DNA of 64,000 nt from Actinomyces radicidentis (GCF_001553565.1 NZ_CP014228.1:930001-994000); one strand, 5' to 3'; shown: positions 27,336-37,199, counted from the stretch's first letter. Made by a program: numbers and translations. Notes: a model not told the origin generated them from the letters alone.

Positions 27336-28895
27336 TCAGAGGCCGATGCCGAGCACGGGCACGCCGAGCAGGAAGACCGTGAGCCCGATGAGGACGATGC
27401 CGATGAGGTTGAGCCAGATGCCCGCCTTGACCATCGACCCCATGGAGACGTAGCCCGAGCCGAAGGCGATGGCGTTCGGCGGCGTCGCCACCGGCAGCAT
27501 GAAGGCGCAGGTCGCCGCGAGCGCCACGGGCACGACGAGCAGCAGCGGGTCGACGCCGATGCCGACGGCCACGCCGCCCATGATCGGGAGGAAGGCCGCG
27601 GCCGTCGCCGTGTTGGACGTGAGCTCGGTGAGGAAGATGACCATGGCCGCCACGGCGACGACGACGAGGACGACGGGCAGCACCGACAGCCCCTTGGCCG
27701 CCTCGCCGATCCAGACCGACAGGCCCTGCTTGGAGAACTCCGCGGACAGGGCGAGGCCGCCGCCGAACAGGAGGAGGACGTCCCAGGGCAGGTCCTTGGC
27801 GGTGGCCCAGTCGAGGAGGCGCACGCCGCCGCGACCGGGCGCCGGCACGAGGAAGAGCACCAGCGCGACGATCATCGCGATGGACTCGTCGGTGATCCCG
27901 GAGTCCGGCAGGAGCGTCGGGATGAGGGACCAGGACAGCGCCGCGGCCACGAAGATGACGGCGACGGCGACCTCTCCCCCGCTCCAGGGCCCGAGCTTGC
28001 GCAGCTCCTCGCGGATGACCTCCTTGCCGCCGGGGATCTCCTCCATCTCGGGCTCGAACAGGACGCTCGTGAGGAGCCACCAGCACACGAGGAGGAAGAC
28101 GACGGCGAGCGGGACACCCATGATCATCCACTGGCCGAAGCCGATGGTGAGGTCGAAGGTCTCCTTGAGGTAGGCGATGAGGAGGGTGTTGGGCGGCGTG
28201 CCGATGATGGTGCCCAGCGAGCCGATGGAGGCGGCGTAGGCGATGCCGAGCATGAGGGCGGTGGCGAAGCGCGTCTGGGCCCCGCCCTCCTTCTCCTCGA
28301 GCTGGCCGGTCAGGACGAGGATCGAGGTGCCGATGGGCAGCATCATGACGGCGGTCGCCGTGTTCGAGACCCACATGGAGATGAAGCCGGTGGCGAGCAT
28401 GAAGCCCAGGACGAGCATCTTGGGACGCGTGCCGACGGCGAGGACGGTGAGCAGCGCGATGCGCCGGTGCAGGTTCCAGCGCTGCATCGCCAGCGCCAGC
28501 ATGAAGCCGCCCATGAACAGGAAGATCGTGCCGGAGGCGTAGGGGGCGGCCGCGTCCTTGAAGGTGTCGGCGCCGAGGACCGGGAAGAGGACGAGGGGGA
28601 CGAGGGCGGTCGCGGCCAGCGGGATCGCCTCGGTCATCCACCAGGCGCCCATGAGGATGGCGACGGCGGCGGTGAGGCGCAGGCCGGACTCCGTCATGGA
28701 GGCGGCGTCCTCGGGGTCGGCGACGGCGGTGACGGTGCTGATCGCGTCGGCGGGCATGGCGAGGTAGGCGGCGACGGCGAGGACGACGCCGATCGCGAGC
28801 CCGAGGACGCGGCGGCGCCGCTCACCGGTCGACGGCGGCGTCGCCCGCTGCCCCTCGGAGAGGCTGGAGGGCTGGTGGAGGACGGGTGTGCTCAT
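27336..28895 (-). CDS. DASS family (SLC13) sodium/anion symporter
   Basis: The 519-residue polytopic membrane protein belongs to the divalent anion:sodium symporter family, which imports dicarboxylates, citrate or sulfate with Na+. The two inverted repeats each carry the Ser-Asn-Thr ion and substrate motif: WVSNTATAVMMLP in the first half and LTSNTATAAAFLP in the second. Matching TPPN loops are also present (IIGTPPNTLL, VATPPNAIAFG). Charged loops surround residue 290. The SNT motifs followed by Thr-Ala favour a dicarboxylate carrier, but specificity is inferred. It is a single gene between two tRNA-Ser genes. Confidence 0.92.
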   Translation of the reverse strand: MSTPVLHQPSSLSEGQRATPPSTGERRRRVLGLAIGVVLAVAAYLAMPADAISTVTAVADPEDAASMTESGLRLTAAVAILMGAWWMTEAIPLAATALVPLVLFPVLGADTFKDAAAPYASGTIFLFMGGFMLALAMQRWNLHRRIALLTVLAVGTRPKMLVLGFMLATGFISMWVSNTATAVMMLPIGTSILVLTGQLEEKEGGAQTRFATALMLGIAYAASIGSLGTIIGTPPNTLLIAYLKETFDLTIGFGQWMIMGVPLAVVFLLVCWWLLTSVLFEPEMEEIPGGKEVIREELRKLGPWSGGEVAVAVIFVAAALSWSLIPTLLPDSGITDESIAMIVALVLFLVPAPGRGGVRLLDWATAKDLPWDVLLLFGGGLALSAEFSKQGLSVWIGEAAKGLSVLPVVLVVVAVAAMVIFLTELTSNTATAAAFLPIMGGVAVGIGVDPLLLVVPVALAATCAFMLPVATPPNAIAFGSGYVSMGSMVKAGIWLNLIGIVLIGLTVFLLGVPVLGIGL

Positions 28896-29086
28896 GGAGG
28901 TGACCTCACGTCATCAGGGGCGCGCGCGCCGGGGTGCGCGCGGGGACTCCCACGACCGCCGTGGCGGGGTCTCGACGTCATCGGCGGAGGCGGGATCCAG
29001 GTCACGGTAACGCCGGAGGGGACCTTTGTCCCGAGAATGGCCCGGCGGGCATTGAGGTCAGACGTCGGACGGGGCCCCGTCAGCGG

Positions 29087-29172
29087 CGGAGAGGGAGGGA
29101 TTCGAACCCCCGGTGCGCCAGGCGCACAGCGGTTTTCAAGACCACCGCATTCGGCCGCTCTGCCACCTCTCC
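29087..29172 (-). tRNA. tRNA-Ser (TGA)
   Basis: The acceptor GGAGAGG pairs with CCTCTCC and the discriminator is G. The anticodon loop CTTGAAA gives TGA (UCA and related codons). The long variable arm is TGTGCGCCTGGCGCACC and the T loop GGTTCGAATCC. CCA is not encoded. A perfect 14-base palindrome GACGGGGCCCCGTC lies just downstream (29068-29081) and may aid termination. Confidence 0.96.
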
Positions 29173-29328
29173 ATGCGCGGGAGACCCTACCACCGGGTGC
29201 GACGGCGCCGCGTGCGCCGCTCAGCACCGGCGTCAGGGGCGCCGCCCGGGGACCGCGCCGGCCGCCCGAACCCGAATCGGACCCCGTGGGTGGGCCGGGC
29301 GCCGGACCTCACCCTGTCCGCGACGTCG

Positions 29329-30675
29329 TCAGCCGCGACCGAAGAGCCCGCGCCGACGCCCCTCGTCCTGAGGGCGCATCGGCGTGGCGGGATCGTCGAG
29401 GCGCCCCTCGGCCAGCGCCTGCGCGATGGCCGGCTGGACGGGGACGCGGGACATGAGCACGGCCTGGAGCGCGTGGTAGACGTCCGGGTGCCCGGCCCAC
29501 GTGCGGGTCGAGGGCGCGTTGGCCTGGTCGAGCTCGTGCCACCACGTGCCCGGCTCGCCGATGAGGTACTGCTCGGCGTAGTCGAGCCAGGAGCGGTAGC
29601 AGTGCTCGTAGTGCTCGACCTCGATCTCGCCGCGGCCGTCGTCGAGCAGGGCGCGGCGGATGGCGGCGGCGGCGCTCACGCCCTCGCAGACCACCCAGTG
29701 CATGCGCTCGTGGACGATGGGCTCGCCGTCGAAGCCGGTCGTGTAGACGAAGCCGGGGCCGCCGTCGACGCGCCACCCGTCGGTGCGGGCGCGGTCGAAG
29801 AGCTCCTCGGCGGCGTCGAGCATCCAGTCGGGCGTGGGCAGGCCCCGGGCGACGAGGGAGGCGCGGGCCTGCACGGTGAGGCGGGACCACTCCAGGCCGT
29901 GCCCGGGGGTGACCCCGTAGGGGCGGAAGGGGTGGGCGGGCTGGTCGCGGTTGTAGTCGAGGAGGGGGTGCCAGGAGGTGTCGTAGTGCTCGGGGATGCG
30001 CCAGCCGTTGGCGCGGGCCTGGACGTTGACGGCAAAGTCGATGATCTGGACGGCGCGGGCGAGCCAGCGCTCGTCGCCGGTGACGTCGGCGGTGGCGAGG
30101 TAGGCCTCGACGGTGTGCATGGCGGCGTTGATGCCGCGGTAGTCCTCGGGGTCGGTGAGGTCGACCGCGTAGGACTCGATCGGCATGCCGAACTCCTCGT
30201 CCCACCAGTAGCGGTCCTGGCACTCGATGGCGTCGCGGAGGAGCTCGGTGGCGCCGGGGCGGTTGGCGGCGGTGGCCGCGGCGGCGGCGAGGAGGACGAA
30301 GGCGTGCTGGTAGCACTCCTTGCGGCCCTCGGGGTCGGCGGGGACGCCGTGGCCGTCGGCGTCGAGCTCGTGGCGGATGGCGGAGTACCAGCCGCCGTGC
30401 TCGTGGTCGCGCAGGGCGGTGCTCAGGGCCTTGACGCCGTGGTCGGCGTAGCGACGGCAGCCGGGGATCCCCATGAGGACGCCGAGGGAGAAGGCGAAGG
30501 TCATGCGCCCGGTGATCCAGAGCTCGACGGGGCGGGACTCGTCGACGACGCCGTCCTCCCCGATCCAGCCGAAACCGGCCGGCACGGTCGCGGCGCGCGC
30601 GTAGCGCAGGAGCGCGTGGGTCTCGTCGGAGAGCCAGCGGTTGTGCTCGGGGGCGCCGATCCAGCCCAGTCCCAT
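29329..30675 (-). CDS. AGE family sugar epimerase/isomerase
   Basis: The 448-residue alpha/alpha-barrel protein belongs to the N-acylglucosamine 2-epimerase family. Known members are GlcNAc 2-epimerase, cellobiose 2-epimerase, mannose isomerase and sulfoquinovose isomerase. Visible landmarks are RMTFAFSLG, GGWYSAI, KECYQHAFVLLA, NAAMHTVEAYLA and TPGHGLEWSRL, which carry the family's conserved active-site His residues, and HWVVCEG near the end. No signal peptide is present. AGGAGG lies five bases before the ATG. With no carbohydrate operon around it, mannose/fructose or glucose/mannose interconversion is only a family-based guess. Confidence 0.85.
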   Translation of the reverse strand: MGLGWIGAPEHNRWLSDETHALLRYARAATVPAGFGWIGEDGVVDESRPVELWITGRMTFAFSLGVLMGIPGCRRYADHGVKALSTALRDHEHGGWYSAIRHELDADGHGVPADPEGRKECYQHAFVLLAAAAATAANRPGATELLRDAIECQDRYWWDEEFGMPIESYAVDLTDPEDYRGINAAMHTVEAYLATADVTGDERWLARAVQIIDFAVNVQARANGWRIPEHYDTSWHPLLDYNRDQPAHPFRPYGVTPGHGLEWSRLTVQARASLVARGLPTPDWMLDAAEELFDRARTDGWRVDGGPGFVYTTGFDGEPIVHERMHWVVCEGVSAAAAIRRALLDDGRGEIEVEHYEHCYRSWLDYAEQYLIGEPGTWWHELDQANAPSTRTWAGHPDVYHALQAVLMSRVPVQPAIAQALAEGRLDDPATPMRPQDEGRRRGLFGRG

Positions 30676-30844
30676 GGTGTCCTCCTCGACGGCGACGGCG
30701 GTGCCCCGTCGCCCGTGGTCGCAGGCTACCGCCAGCGCTGGGCCTCAGTGGGGCCGCGGAGGGCGGGTTCTCGAGGATCCGGCCGGGGCCGGCCGCTGCC
30801 GTCCGGTGCCGACCAGGACCGGCCCGGACCTGCTCGCCGCCGGC

Positions 30845-32473
30845 TCAGTGCTCGTCGACGCTGGGCGTCGCCGTGGACTCGGCGCCGTCGCTGGAGGTGA
30901 CGCCGGCGTCGTCCTTCGGCCAGGCGGCCTCCGCCTCGGCGAGGGCCTCCTCGGAGGTGAGCTCGCCGCTGACGTACTTGGTGAGGGCGCCCCACAGGGC
31001 GTCGGTGCCGACCTGCGAGGGCATGGAGTCGGAGGCGTCCATGCGGATGGCGGACTGGCGCGACTGGAGCTGCTGGGTGGCGCGGCGGGTGACGGCGGAG
31101 CGGATCGTGGAGGCGTCGACGCCGCGGTTGGCGGTGGCGACGCCGCCGAGCTGGACGCGGGTCTGGGACCACTCGGTGCTCGAGAGGTAGTCGAGGACGG
31201 CCTCGACGGCCTTCTCATCGGCCGTGGCGGTGCTCAGGGCGACGGCGTAGTCGCCGCCGACGAGAAGCGGGGAGCTGGTCTCGTCGTCGCTGGGCAGGGT
31301 GAAGGCGGAGACGGCGTCGCCGGTGGAGACGGGGCCCGAGGTCGACGAGGCGGTCGCCGTCGCGGGGGTCGACGCGCTCGCCGTCGTGCTCGCGGTCGCG
31401 GCGGAGGAGGCGACGGCCTCGCCGGAGGCCTCGACGTCGACGGCGTCGGCGCCCTCGGCGTCGGTGACGATGGTGCCGGCGGGAAGGAGGGTCTCCAGCG
31501 ACGAGGAGCCGTGGAGCATGAGGCACGTGCCGGAGACGAGGTCGGCGGCGGCGTCGGTGACGGTGGCCTTGAGCGCGCCCTCGCGGCCTCCGTCGACGTG
31601 GCCGTCGGCGAGGACGAGGGAGCCGACGGCGTCGAGGGCCTGCACGCCGATGGTGTCGTCGAGGGCGACCTCGTGGCCGGCCCACTTGTCGTAGGCGCCG
31701 GGGCCCTCCGTGGACAGGATCGTGTCCTCGAGCCAGTCGCTCATGCCCCAGCCGGAGGAGGCGCCGTCGGCGAGGCCCAGACACCAGGGGGTGACGGAGC
31801 CGTCGGGGTGGTCGGCGGCGACCTGCTCGGTGAGGGCGACGAGGTCGGCCCAGGTGGTGGGGACCCGGTAGCCGGCCTCCTTGAAGGCGGTCGGCGAGTA
31901 CCAGACCATCGACTTGACGCTGGCCTGCAGCGGGATGGCGTAAGCGGTGCCGTCGACGGTGCCGACCTCGGCCCAGGAGCGGTCCCAGCCGGCCTCGATG
32001 TTGGCGTTGACGGAGTTCGGCAGGGCTGTCAGGAGGCCCGCGTCGGCGAGGTCCTCGACGAGGCCGGGCTGCGGGAGGACGGCGACGTCGACGCCCGCCT
32101 CCGCGGCGGCAGCGGTCGCCGTCGAGGCGCCGCTCGCGTCCGCCGCGTCGACGAGGGCGCGCATGTCCGACTCGAGGGAGTCGGAGCCCTTCTGGACGAC
32201 GTCGATGCCGGTGCAGGACTCGAAGCGGGCGAGGGACTGGTCGAAGCGCTCGGCCTCGACGCCGGTGAAGGAGGTGGCGACGGTGACCTTGTGGCCGGAC
32301 AGGCCGGTGACGCCGTCGAGGTCGGCGCAGCCGGTGATCTGCGCGGTGGCGTCGCCGGAGGGGCTGGAGCCGGAGCAGGCGGCGGGGCCGCCGCCGGCCA
32401 GGGCGAGGGCGGCCGCGAGCGCTCCGGCGCGGCGCAGGCGCGAGCGGGTGGGGGACGGGGAGGCGGGGTTCAT
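30845..32473 (-). CDS. ABC-type extracellular solute-binding lipoprotein (orphan)
   Basis: The 542-residue family 1 solute-binding protein has an Arg-rich N-terminus, a hydrophobic segment and a Cys in GGPAAC (near residue 33). This is an imperfect lipobox, since Pro occupies -3, so lipidation is likely but not certain. The mature part reads like a sugar-binding protein (KVTVATSFTGVEAERFDQSL, YAIPLQASVKSMVWYS, FKEAGYRVPTTWADL). A Ser/Thr/Ala-rich low-complexity stretch interrupts it at about 345-385. The start overlaps the stop of the HAD gene by four bases (ATGA). No permease or ATPase gene is nearby, so it must work with a transporter encoded elsewhere or have another role. Confidence 0.85.
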   Translation of the reverse strand: MNPASPSPTRSRLRRAGALAAALALAGGGPAACSGSSPSGDATAQITGCADLDGVTGLSGHKVTVATSFTGVEAERFDQSLARFESCTGIDVVQKGSDSLESDMRALVDAADASGASTATAAAAEAGVDVAVLPQPGLVEDLADAGLLTALPNSVNANIEAGWDRSWAEVGTVDGTAYAIPLQASVKSMVWYSPTAFKEAGYRVPTTWADLVALTEQVAADHPDGSVTPWCLGLADGASSGWGMSDWLEDTILSTEGPGAYDKWAGHEVALDDTIGVQALDAVGSLVLADGHVDGGREGALKATVTDAAADLVSGTCLMLHGSSSLETLLPAGTIVTDAEGADAVDVEASGEAVASSAATASTTASASTPATATASSTSGPVSTGDAVSAFTLPSDDETSSPLLVGGDYAVALSTATADEKAVEAVLDYLSSTEWSQTRVQLGGVATANRGVDASTIRSAVTRRATQQLQSRQSAIRMDASDSMPSQVGTDALWGALTKYVSGELTSEEALAEAEAAWPKDDAGVTSSDGAESTATPSVDEH

Positions 32474-33615
32474 GCGAGGTCTCGGGTCCTCTCGATGACG
32501 GCGTCCAGGACGGCGGCGCAGCCGTCGCGCCACACGTCCGCGGTGACGAGGTCGCCCACGTCCTTGACCTCCTGCGGAGCGGAGCCCATGACGGCCCCGG
32601 CGCCGGCCCAGGTGAGCATGGCGAGGTCGTTGGTGCCGTCCCCGACGGCGACGGCGCGGGAGGCGTCCGAGCCGACACGGGCGGCGAGGGACTCGAGGGC
32701 GCTGGCCTTGGTGACGCCGCCGGGGGCCACGTCGAGCCAGGCGGTCCAGCCGATGGCGTACTCGACGGCCTCGAGGCCGGCCGCGTCGACGGCGGCGGTG
32801 AACTCCTCGACGGGGACGCCGGGGGCGCGCAGGATGATGCGGGTGACGGGCTCGGCGCGCAGCTCGTCGAGGTCGACGACGGTCTGAGTCTCGATGAGCT
32901 CGCCCTCGGGGAAGCGCCGCGAGCCGCGGAACCCGTGCTCGAGGTCCTCGGTGGCGACGATGGCCTCCGGCAGTGCCGCGTGGAGGCGGTCGATGGCCGG
33001 GGCCGGGTCGAAGGTGAGGGACTCGACGACCTCGTAGCCGCCGGGGGCGTCGGGGTCCATGCGCAGCGTGAGGGCGCCGTTGGCGCAGACCATCCAGCCG
33101 TCGGTGAGGCCGACGTGCCGGGCGACGGGCAGGGCCGCCTGGACGCCGCGCCCGGTGGAGATGACGACCTGGGCGCCGTAGGTGCGAAGACGGGCGACGG
33201 CGGCCATGACGCGCTCGGAGACGCGGCCGGCCATGTCGAGGATGGTGCCGTCAACGTCGAGGGCGACGAGGAGGCGCGGCTCCGGGACGAGGCGCTCGCG
33301 CTCCGGGTCGAGGCGGTCCAGGTCCGCGACGCGCTCGCGCACGAGGGCGTGGTAGGCGTCGTGGTCGAGCCGGGCGGGCCAGCCGCCGTCGACGTACTCC
33401 GGGGAGCCGCCGAGCGCGCCGTCGGGCAGGGCCCCGGAACCGGTGCCGGCGGGCCCGGCGACGACGGTCTCGGCGGCCCGGACCGGGCGGCCGGGGCGGC
33501 GCTCCCCGGAGCCCGCGGGGGCGCGCCCGCCCCCGTCGTCGGGGGTCGGGCCGCCGAAGACGGGGCTCGTCCCGACCGGGAGGCGGTCGTCGTCGGGGGT
33601 GGTCTCGGGTGTCAC
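32470..33615 (-). CDS. HAD-superfamily phosphatase (Cof type)
   Basis: The 381-residue HAD hydrolase of the Cof/YidA-like class has motif I LVALDVDGTILD (near 114), motif II VISTGR, the C2 cap, an invariant Lys in GVTKASAL and motif IV AVGDGTNDLAML. These enzymes dephosphorylate sugar phosphates or flavin-type substrates. About 110 N-terminal residues are Pro/Gly-rich or unrelated to the domain. GTG 33615 is 34 bases after the serS stop, and the gene overlaps the solute-binding-protein gene downstream, so a serS-HAD-SBP transcript is likely. Confidence 0.87.
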   Translation of the reverse strand: MTPETTPDDDRLPVGTSPVFGGPTPDDGGGRAPAGSGERRPGRPVRAAETVVAGPAGTGSGALPDGALGGSPEYVDGGWPARLDHDAYHALVRERVADLDRLDPERERLVPEPRLLVALDVDGTILDMAGRVSERVMAAVARLRTYGAQVVISTGRGVQAALPVARHVGLTDGWMVCANGALTLRMDPDAPGGYEVVESLTFDPAPAIDRLHAALPEAIVATEDLEHGFRGSRRFPEGELIETQTVVDLDELRAEPVTRIILRAPGVPVEEFTAAVDAAGLEAVEYAIGWTAWLDVAPGGVTKASALESLAARVGSDASRAVAVGDGTNDLAMLTWAGAGAVMGSAPQEVKDVGDLVTADVWRDGCAAVLDAVIERTRDLA

Positions 33616-33649
33616 GGGCGCGCTGCTCGGCTCGTCGGAGTGGCGGGGC

Positions 33650-34921
33650 TCAGGCGACGGGCTCGATGACCTCGAGGCCGCCCATGTACGGGCGCAGGCC
33701 CTCGGGGACGACGACGGAGCCGTCGGCCTGCTGGTTGTTCTCCAGGAGCGCGACGATCCAGCGGGTCGTGGCGAGCGTGCCGTTGAGGGTGGCGACGGGC
33801 GAGGTCTTGCCGTCGCGCTTCTCGCGGATGGACAAGCGGCGCGCCTGGTAGGTGGTGCAGTTGGAGGTGGAGGTGACCTCCATGTAGCGCTCCTGGGTGG
33901 GCAGCCAGGCCTCGCAGTCGAACTTGCGGGCGGCCGACGAGCCGAGGTCCCCGGCGGCGGTGTCGATGACGCGGTAGGGGAGGTTCACCAGGTGGAGCAT
34001 CTCCTCCTCCATGGCGAGGAGGCGCTGGTGCTCGGCCTCGGCGTCCTCGGGGCGGACGTAGGCGAACATCTCGGCCTTGTTGAACTGGTGGACGCGGATG
34101 ACGCCGCGGGTGTCCTTGCCGGCGGCGCCCGCCTCGCGGCGGTAGCAGGTGGACCAGCCCATGTAGCGCTTGGGGCCGTCGGACAGCTCGAGGATCTCGT
34201 CGCTGTGGTAGCCGGCGAGGGCGACCTCGGAGGTGCCGGTGAGGTAGAGGTCGTCGGTGGGCAGGTAGTAGATCTCGTCGCCGTGCAGGCCGAGGAAGCC
34301 GGTGCCGGACATGATCTGCGGGGAGACGAGGGTCGGCGTGATCATCGGGGTGAAGCCGTGCTCGGCGGCCTTGTCCAGGGCCGCGGTCATGAGGGCGAGC
34401 TCGAGGCGCATGCCCCAGCCCTTGAGGTAGTAGAAGCGGGCGCCGGAGACCTTGGCGCCGCGCTTGGTGTCGATGATGTCGAGGCCCTCGCCGAGCGCGA
34501 GGTGGTCCGCGGGCTCGAAGCCCTCGGCGGCGAAGTCGCGGATCTCGGGGCCCTCGTGGCGCAGGACGACGAAGTCCTCCTCGCCGCCGGAGGGGGCGCC
34601 GACGATGAGGTTCTGGAACTGGTGGGCGAGCTCGTCGAGGCTCGCCTCGGACTCCTTGGCGCGGGACTCCGCGGCCTTGACCTGCTCGGCGAGCTCCTTG
34701 GCGTGCGCGAGGACGGCGGGCCGCTCCTCCGGGGAGGCCTTGCCGACGGACTTGGAGACCGTCTTCTGCTCGGCGCGCAGGGACTCGAAGGCGCCGAGGT
34801 CGGCGCGGCGGGACTCGTCGGCCTCGATGATGCGGTCGACGAGGGTCTCGTCGGCGCCGCGGGCGCGCTGGCTGGCGCGGTAGGTCTCGGGGTTCTCGCG
34901 GAGGTCACGCAGGTCGATCAT
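33650..34921 (-). CDS. serS: seryl-tRNA synthetase
   Basis: The 423-residue class II synthetase charges tRNA-Ser with serine. It has an N-terminal tRNA-binding helical arm (about 1-110), then the catalytic core. Motif 2 lies in [34 protein letters not shown] and motif 3 in [24 protein letters not shown] binds serine and GFLGL lies near motif 1. ATG 34921 is selected by family length; TAGACT stands seven bases before it, suggesting a leaderless message. No T-box-like leader is seen upstream. Two tRNA-Ser genes occur within 8 kb, which may be coincidence. It heads an unusual operon with a HAD phosphatase and a solute-binding lipoprotein. Confidence 0.97.
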   Translation of the reverse strand: MIDLRDLRENPETYRASQRARGADETLVDRIIEADESRRADLGAFESLRAEQKTVSKSVGKASPEERPAVLAHAKELAEQVKAAESRAKESEASLDELAHQFQNLIVGAPSGGEEDFVVLRHEGPEIRDFAAEGFEPADHLALGEGLDIIDTKRGAKVSGARFYYLKGWGMRLELALMTAALDKAAEHGFTPMITPTLVSPQIMSGTGFLGLHGDEIYYLPTDDLYLTGTSEVALAGYHSDEILELSDGPKRYMGWSTCYRREAGAAGKDTRGVIRVHQFNKAEMFAYVRPEDAEAEHQRLLAMEEEMLHLVNLPYRVIDTAAGDLGSSAARKFDCEAWLPTQERYMEVTSTSNCTTYQARRLSIREKRDGKTSPVATLNGTLATTRWIVALLENNQQADGSVVVPEGLRPYMGGLEVIEPVA

Positions 34922-35117
34922 GCCGGTGAGTCTAGCGACGCGGCGGGGCCGGGGGCTGCGGGGCCCGCGGGCGTGGACGCCGTCGGGCCGTGCGGTCGCG
35001 GCCGCGGGCGGGCGGCGGGTGGGAGTCGGGCCGCGGCGGCCCCTGAGAGGCGTACCTTCTCGCACACATCGTGATCAACGGGTAGTGACCGGAAGTTCCT
35101 TTTCGAACTGCGACGAC

Positions 35118-35138
35118 CTATAGTCACAACCCATATAG
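35118..35138 (+). promoter_or_regulatory. candidate OxyR operator/promoter
   Basis: CTATAG (35118-35123) and CATATAG (35132-35138) lie about 60-80 bases upstream of oxyR. ATAG/CTAT tetrads spaced by seven bases are the OxyR recognition pattern. ATAG, seven bases, then CCAT followed by ATAG partly fits it, suggesting autoregulation. The AT-rich patch also contains possible -10 boxes. Confidence 0.4.
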
Positions 35139-35196
35139 CGCTCATCATGCGCCCCGCGAGCCGCGCGGGGCCGGGACCTCACCAGGGAACCTCCAC

Positions 35197-36126
35197 ATGC
35201 CTACATCCTCTCTGCCCTCGTTCTCGCAGCTGCGGGCCTTCGTCGCCCTCTGCGACCACCAGCACTTCGGGGAGGCCGCCTCCACCCTGGGCGTGAGCCA
35301 GCCCAGCCTCTCGCAGGCCATCACAGCGCTCGAGAAGCGCGTCGGCGGCGAGCTCGTCGAGCGCACCACGCGCCGCGTCCTCGTCACCCCGCTCGGCGAG
35401 ACCCTCCTGCCCTACGCCCGCGAGGCCGTCCTCGCCGCCGAGGCCTTCTCCGAGGCCGTCAACAACCAGGGCGCCGCCCTCACCGGCACCATGCGCCTCG
35501 GCCTCATCCCGACCCTCGCCCCCTACCTCGCACCGATCGTCCTCGACGGCCTGCCGCGCGAGCTCCCCCAGCTCCAGCCCGAGCTGCGCGAGCTCGTCAC
35601 GAACGACGTCCTCGACCTGCTCAACCAGGGCCGCCTCGACGCCGCCGTCATCGCCATCGACGTCGACCTCCACCGAGCCTCCGCCGTCCCCATGTACGAC
35701 GAGCCCCTCGTCGTCCTCACCCCCAAGGGCCACCCCTGGGCCGGCCGCGACGACGTCAACCCCGACGAGCTCGACGACGAGAAGCTCCTCCTCCTCGACG
35801 AGGGCAACTGCCTGCGCGACCAGACCCTGGCGCTGTGCCAGCGCTACGGCACGACGCCGCCGGTCGCCGTCGCGACGACGCTGTCCACGGTCGTGCGCAT
35901 GGTCGCCCACGGCGCCGGTGTCACCGTCATCCCCGAGGGCGCCCTGCGCATGCCCAACGACGACGAGCACGGCGTCGCGCGCTTCGCCGACAACGCCGCC
36001 GTGCGCCGCATCGGCCTCGTTCACCGCAGCTCCTCCTCGCGCACCGGCGACTTCCAGCGCCTCGCCGAGGTCATCACGGAGCTCGCGCGCGAGGCCGGGC
36101 TGCCGATGCTGCCGGCGACCGACTGA
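35197..36126 (+). CDS. oxyR: hydrogen peroxide sensor OxyR (LysR family)
   Basis: The 309-residue LysR-type regulator has an N-terminal winged helix (FSQLRAFVALCDHQHFGEAAS to LSQAITALEKRVG). The effector domain contains LDEGNCLRDQTLALC, aligning with the redox pair of E. coli OxyR (C199/C208) with the same nine-residue spacing (here C205 and C214). Peroxide should oxidise this pair and activate antioxidant genes such as katA or ahpCF. Usually one of those lies divergently next to oxyR in actinobacteria; here the divergent neighbour is serS, so targets are elsewhere. The diacylglycerol-kinase-like gene starts only five bases after its stop. Confidence 0.92.
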   Translation: MPTSSLPSFSQLRAFVALCDHQHFGEAASTLGVSQPSLSQAITALEKRVGGELVERTTRRVLVTPLGETLLPYAREAVLAAEAFSEAVNNQGAALTGTMRLGLIPTLAPYLAPIVLDGLPRELPQLQPELRELVTNDVLDLLNQGRLDAAVIAIDVDLHRASAVPMYDEPLVVLTPKGHPWAGRDDVNPDELDDEKLLLLDEGNCLRDQTLALCQRYGTTPPVAVATTLSTVVRMVAHGAGVTVIPEGALRMPNDDEHGVARFADNAAVRRIGLVHRSSSSRTGDFQRLAEVITELAREAGLPMLPATD

Positions 36127-36130
36127 GCGC

Positions 36131-37132
36131 ATGACCCGCCCGCTCGCCTGCGTCGTCGTCAACCCGTCGAAGCCGTCGGCGACGCCGCAGGTCCTCGGGC
36201 GCGTCGAGCGCGCCCTCGCTGCGGCCGGGTACCGCACGCACCTGCTCGCCACGAGCCTCGCCGAGCCGGGCCCCACGCAGGCGCGCCTCGCGGTCGCCTC
36301 GGGCGCGCGGCTCGTCGTCGCGGCCGGCGGGGACGGGACCGTACGCGCCGTCGCCGCCGGACTGGCGGGCACCGGCGTCGAGATGGGCGTCCTGCCCCTC
36401 GGCACCGCGAACCTGGCTGCCCGCAACCTCGGCCTGCCCGTGCGCAGCCTCGACGCCCTCATCGAGACCGCCGCGCGCGGGAGCGCCCGGCCCACCGACC
36501 TCGCGTGGGTGCGCGCCGGCGCGCCCGACCCCACGTCCCTCGCCGCGGTGCGCACGCCGCCCGGCGGCTGGGCGAGGCCGACCCTCGGCGCCTCCCACGC
36601 GTGCATCATCGTCACCGGCATCGGCTTCGACGCCGGCCTCGTCGCCTCGACCCGGCCCCGGCTCAAGGCCCGGATCAAGTGGGGCGCCTATGCCGTCGCC
36701 GCGATGGAGAACCTGTGGTCGCCTCGCCTCGGGATGAGCCTCGAGCTCCGCGGGGCGGATGGTGCTCTCACCACGGAGCGGCTGACCGCCCGCACCCTGC
36801 TCATCGCGAACGGGGGGCGGCTGCCCGGCGGGATCACCCTCATGCGCTCGGCCACGATGGACGACGGCGTCATGGACCTCGCGGCGATCGACACCGTCGG
36901 CGGGCTGGCCGGCTGGACGTCGTTGGCCCGGCAGGTGCTGCCGCCCTTCGCGGCGACCTACTCGAACCCGGAGCGCTCGCTCGGACGGGTGCGGCTGCGC
37001 CGGGGCGTCGAGGCGCGGGCGCGGCTGGACGCGCCCGCGATGGTGGAGGTCGACGGCGACCTCCTGCCGCCGACGCGCTCGGTGCACGTGCGCCTGGAGC
37101 CCGGCGCGCTCCTCGTGCGCCGGCCGGTCTGA
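36131..37132 (+). CDS. diacylglycerol kinase catalytic-domain lipid kinase
   Basis: The 333-residue protein belongs to the DagK/YegS/sphingosine-kinase-like family, which phosphorylates diacylglycerol or related lipids with ATP at the membrane. Visible motifs are VVVNPSKP at the N-terminus, VVAAGGDGTVRAVAAGL (nucleotide-binding GGDGT, near 66), LPLGTANLAARNLGLP, GIGFDAGL and the C-terminal PAMVEVDGDLLP. ATG 36131 follows the oxyR stop by five bases with no clear ribosome site, so translation is probably coupled. The insert RAGAPDPTSLAAVRTPPGG (about 128-146) looks poorly conserved. Pathway context (phospholipid recycling) is inferred from the family. Confidence 0.88.
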   Translation: MTRPLACVVVNPSKPSATPQVLGRVERALAAAGYRTHLLATSLAEPGPTQARLAVASGARLVVAAGGDGTVRAVAAGLAGTGVEMGVLPLGTANLAARNLGLPVRSLDALIETAARGSARPTDLAWVRAGAPDPTSLAAVRTPPGGWARPTLGASHACIIVTGIGFDAGLVASTRPRLKARIKWGAYAVAAMENLWSPRLGMSLELRGADGALTTERLTARTLLIANGGRLPGGITLMRSATMDDGVMDLAAIDTVGGLAGWTSLARQVLPPFAATYSNPERSLGRVRLRRGVEARARLDAPAMVEVDGDLLPPTRSVHVRLEPGALLVRRPV

Positions 37133-37199
37133 GGGCGCCCCGCCGGTCGCGCCGGCCCCGAGCCCACCCCACCCACCCCACGAGCCTCCCCCCACCCGC

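Noticed and set aside
34922-35196. T-box or serine leader before serS
   Set aside because: No T-box sequence or specifier-like hairpins; the likely start is leaderless.
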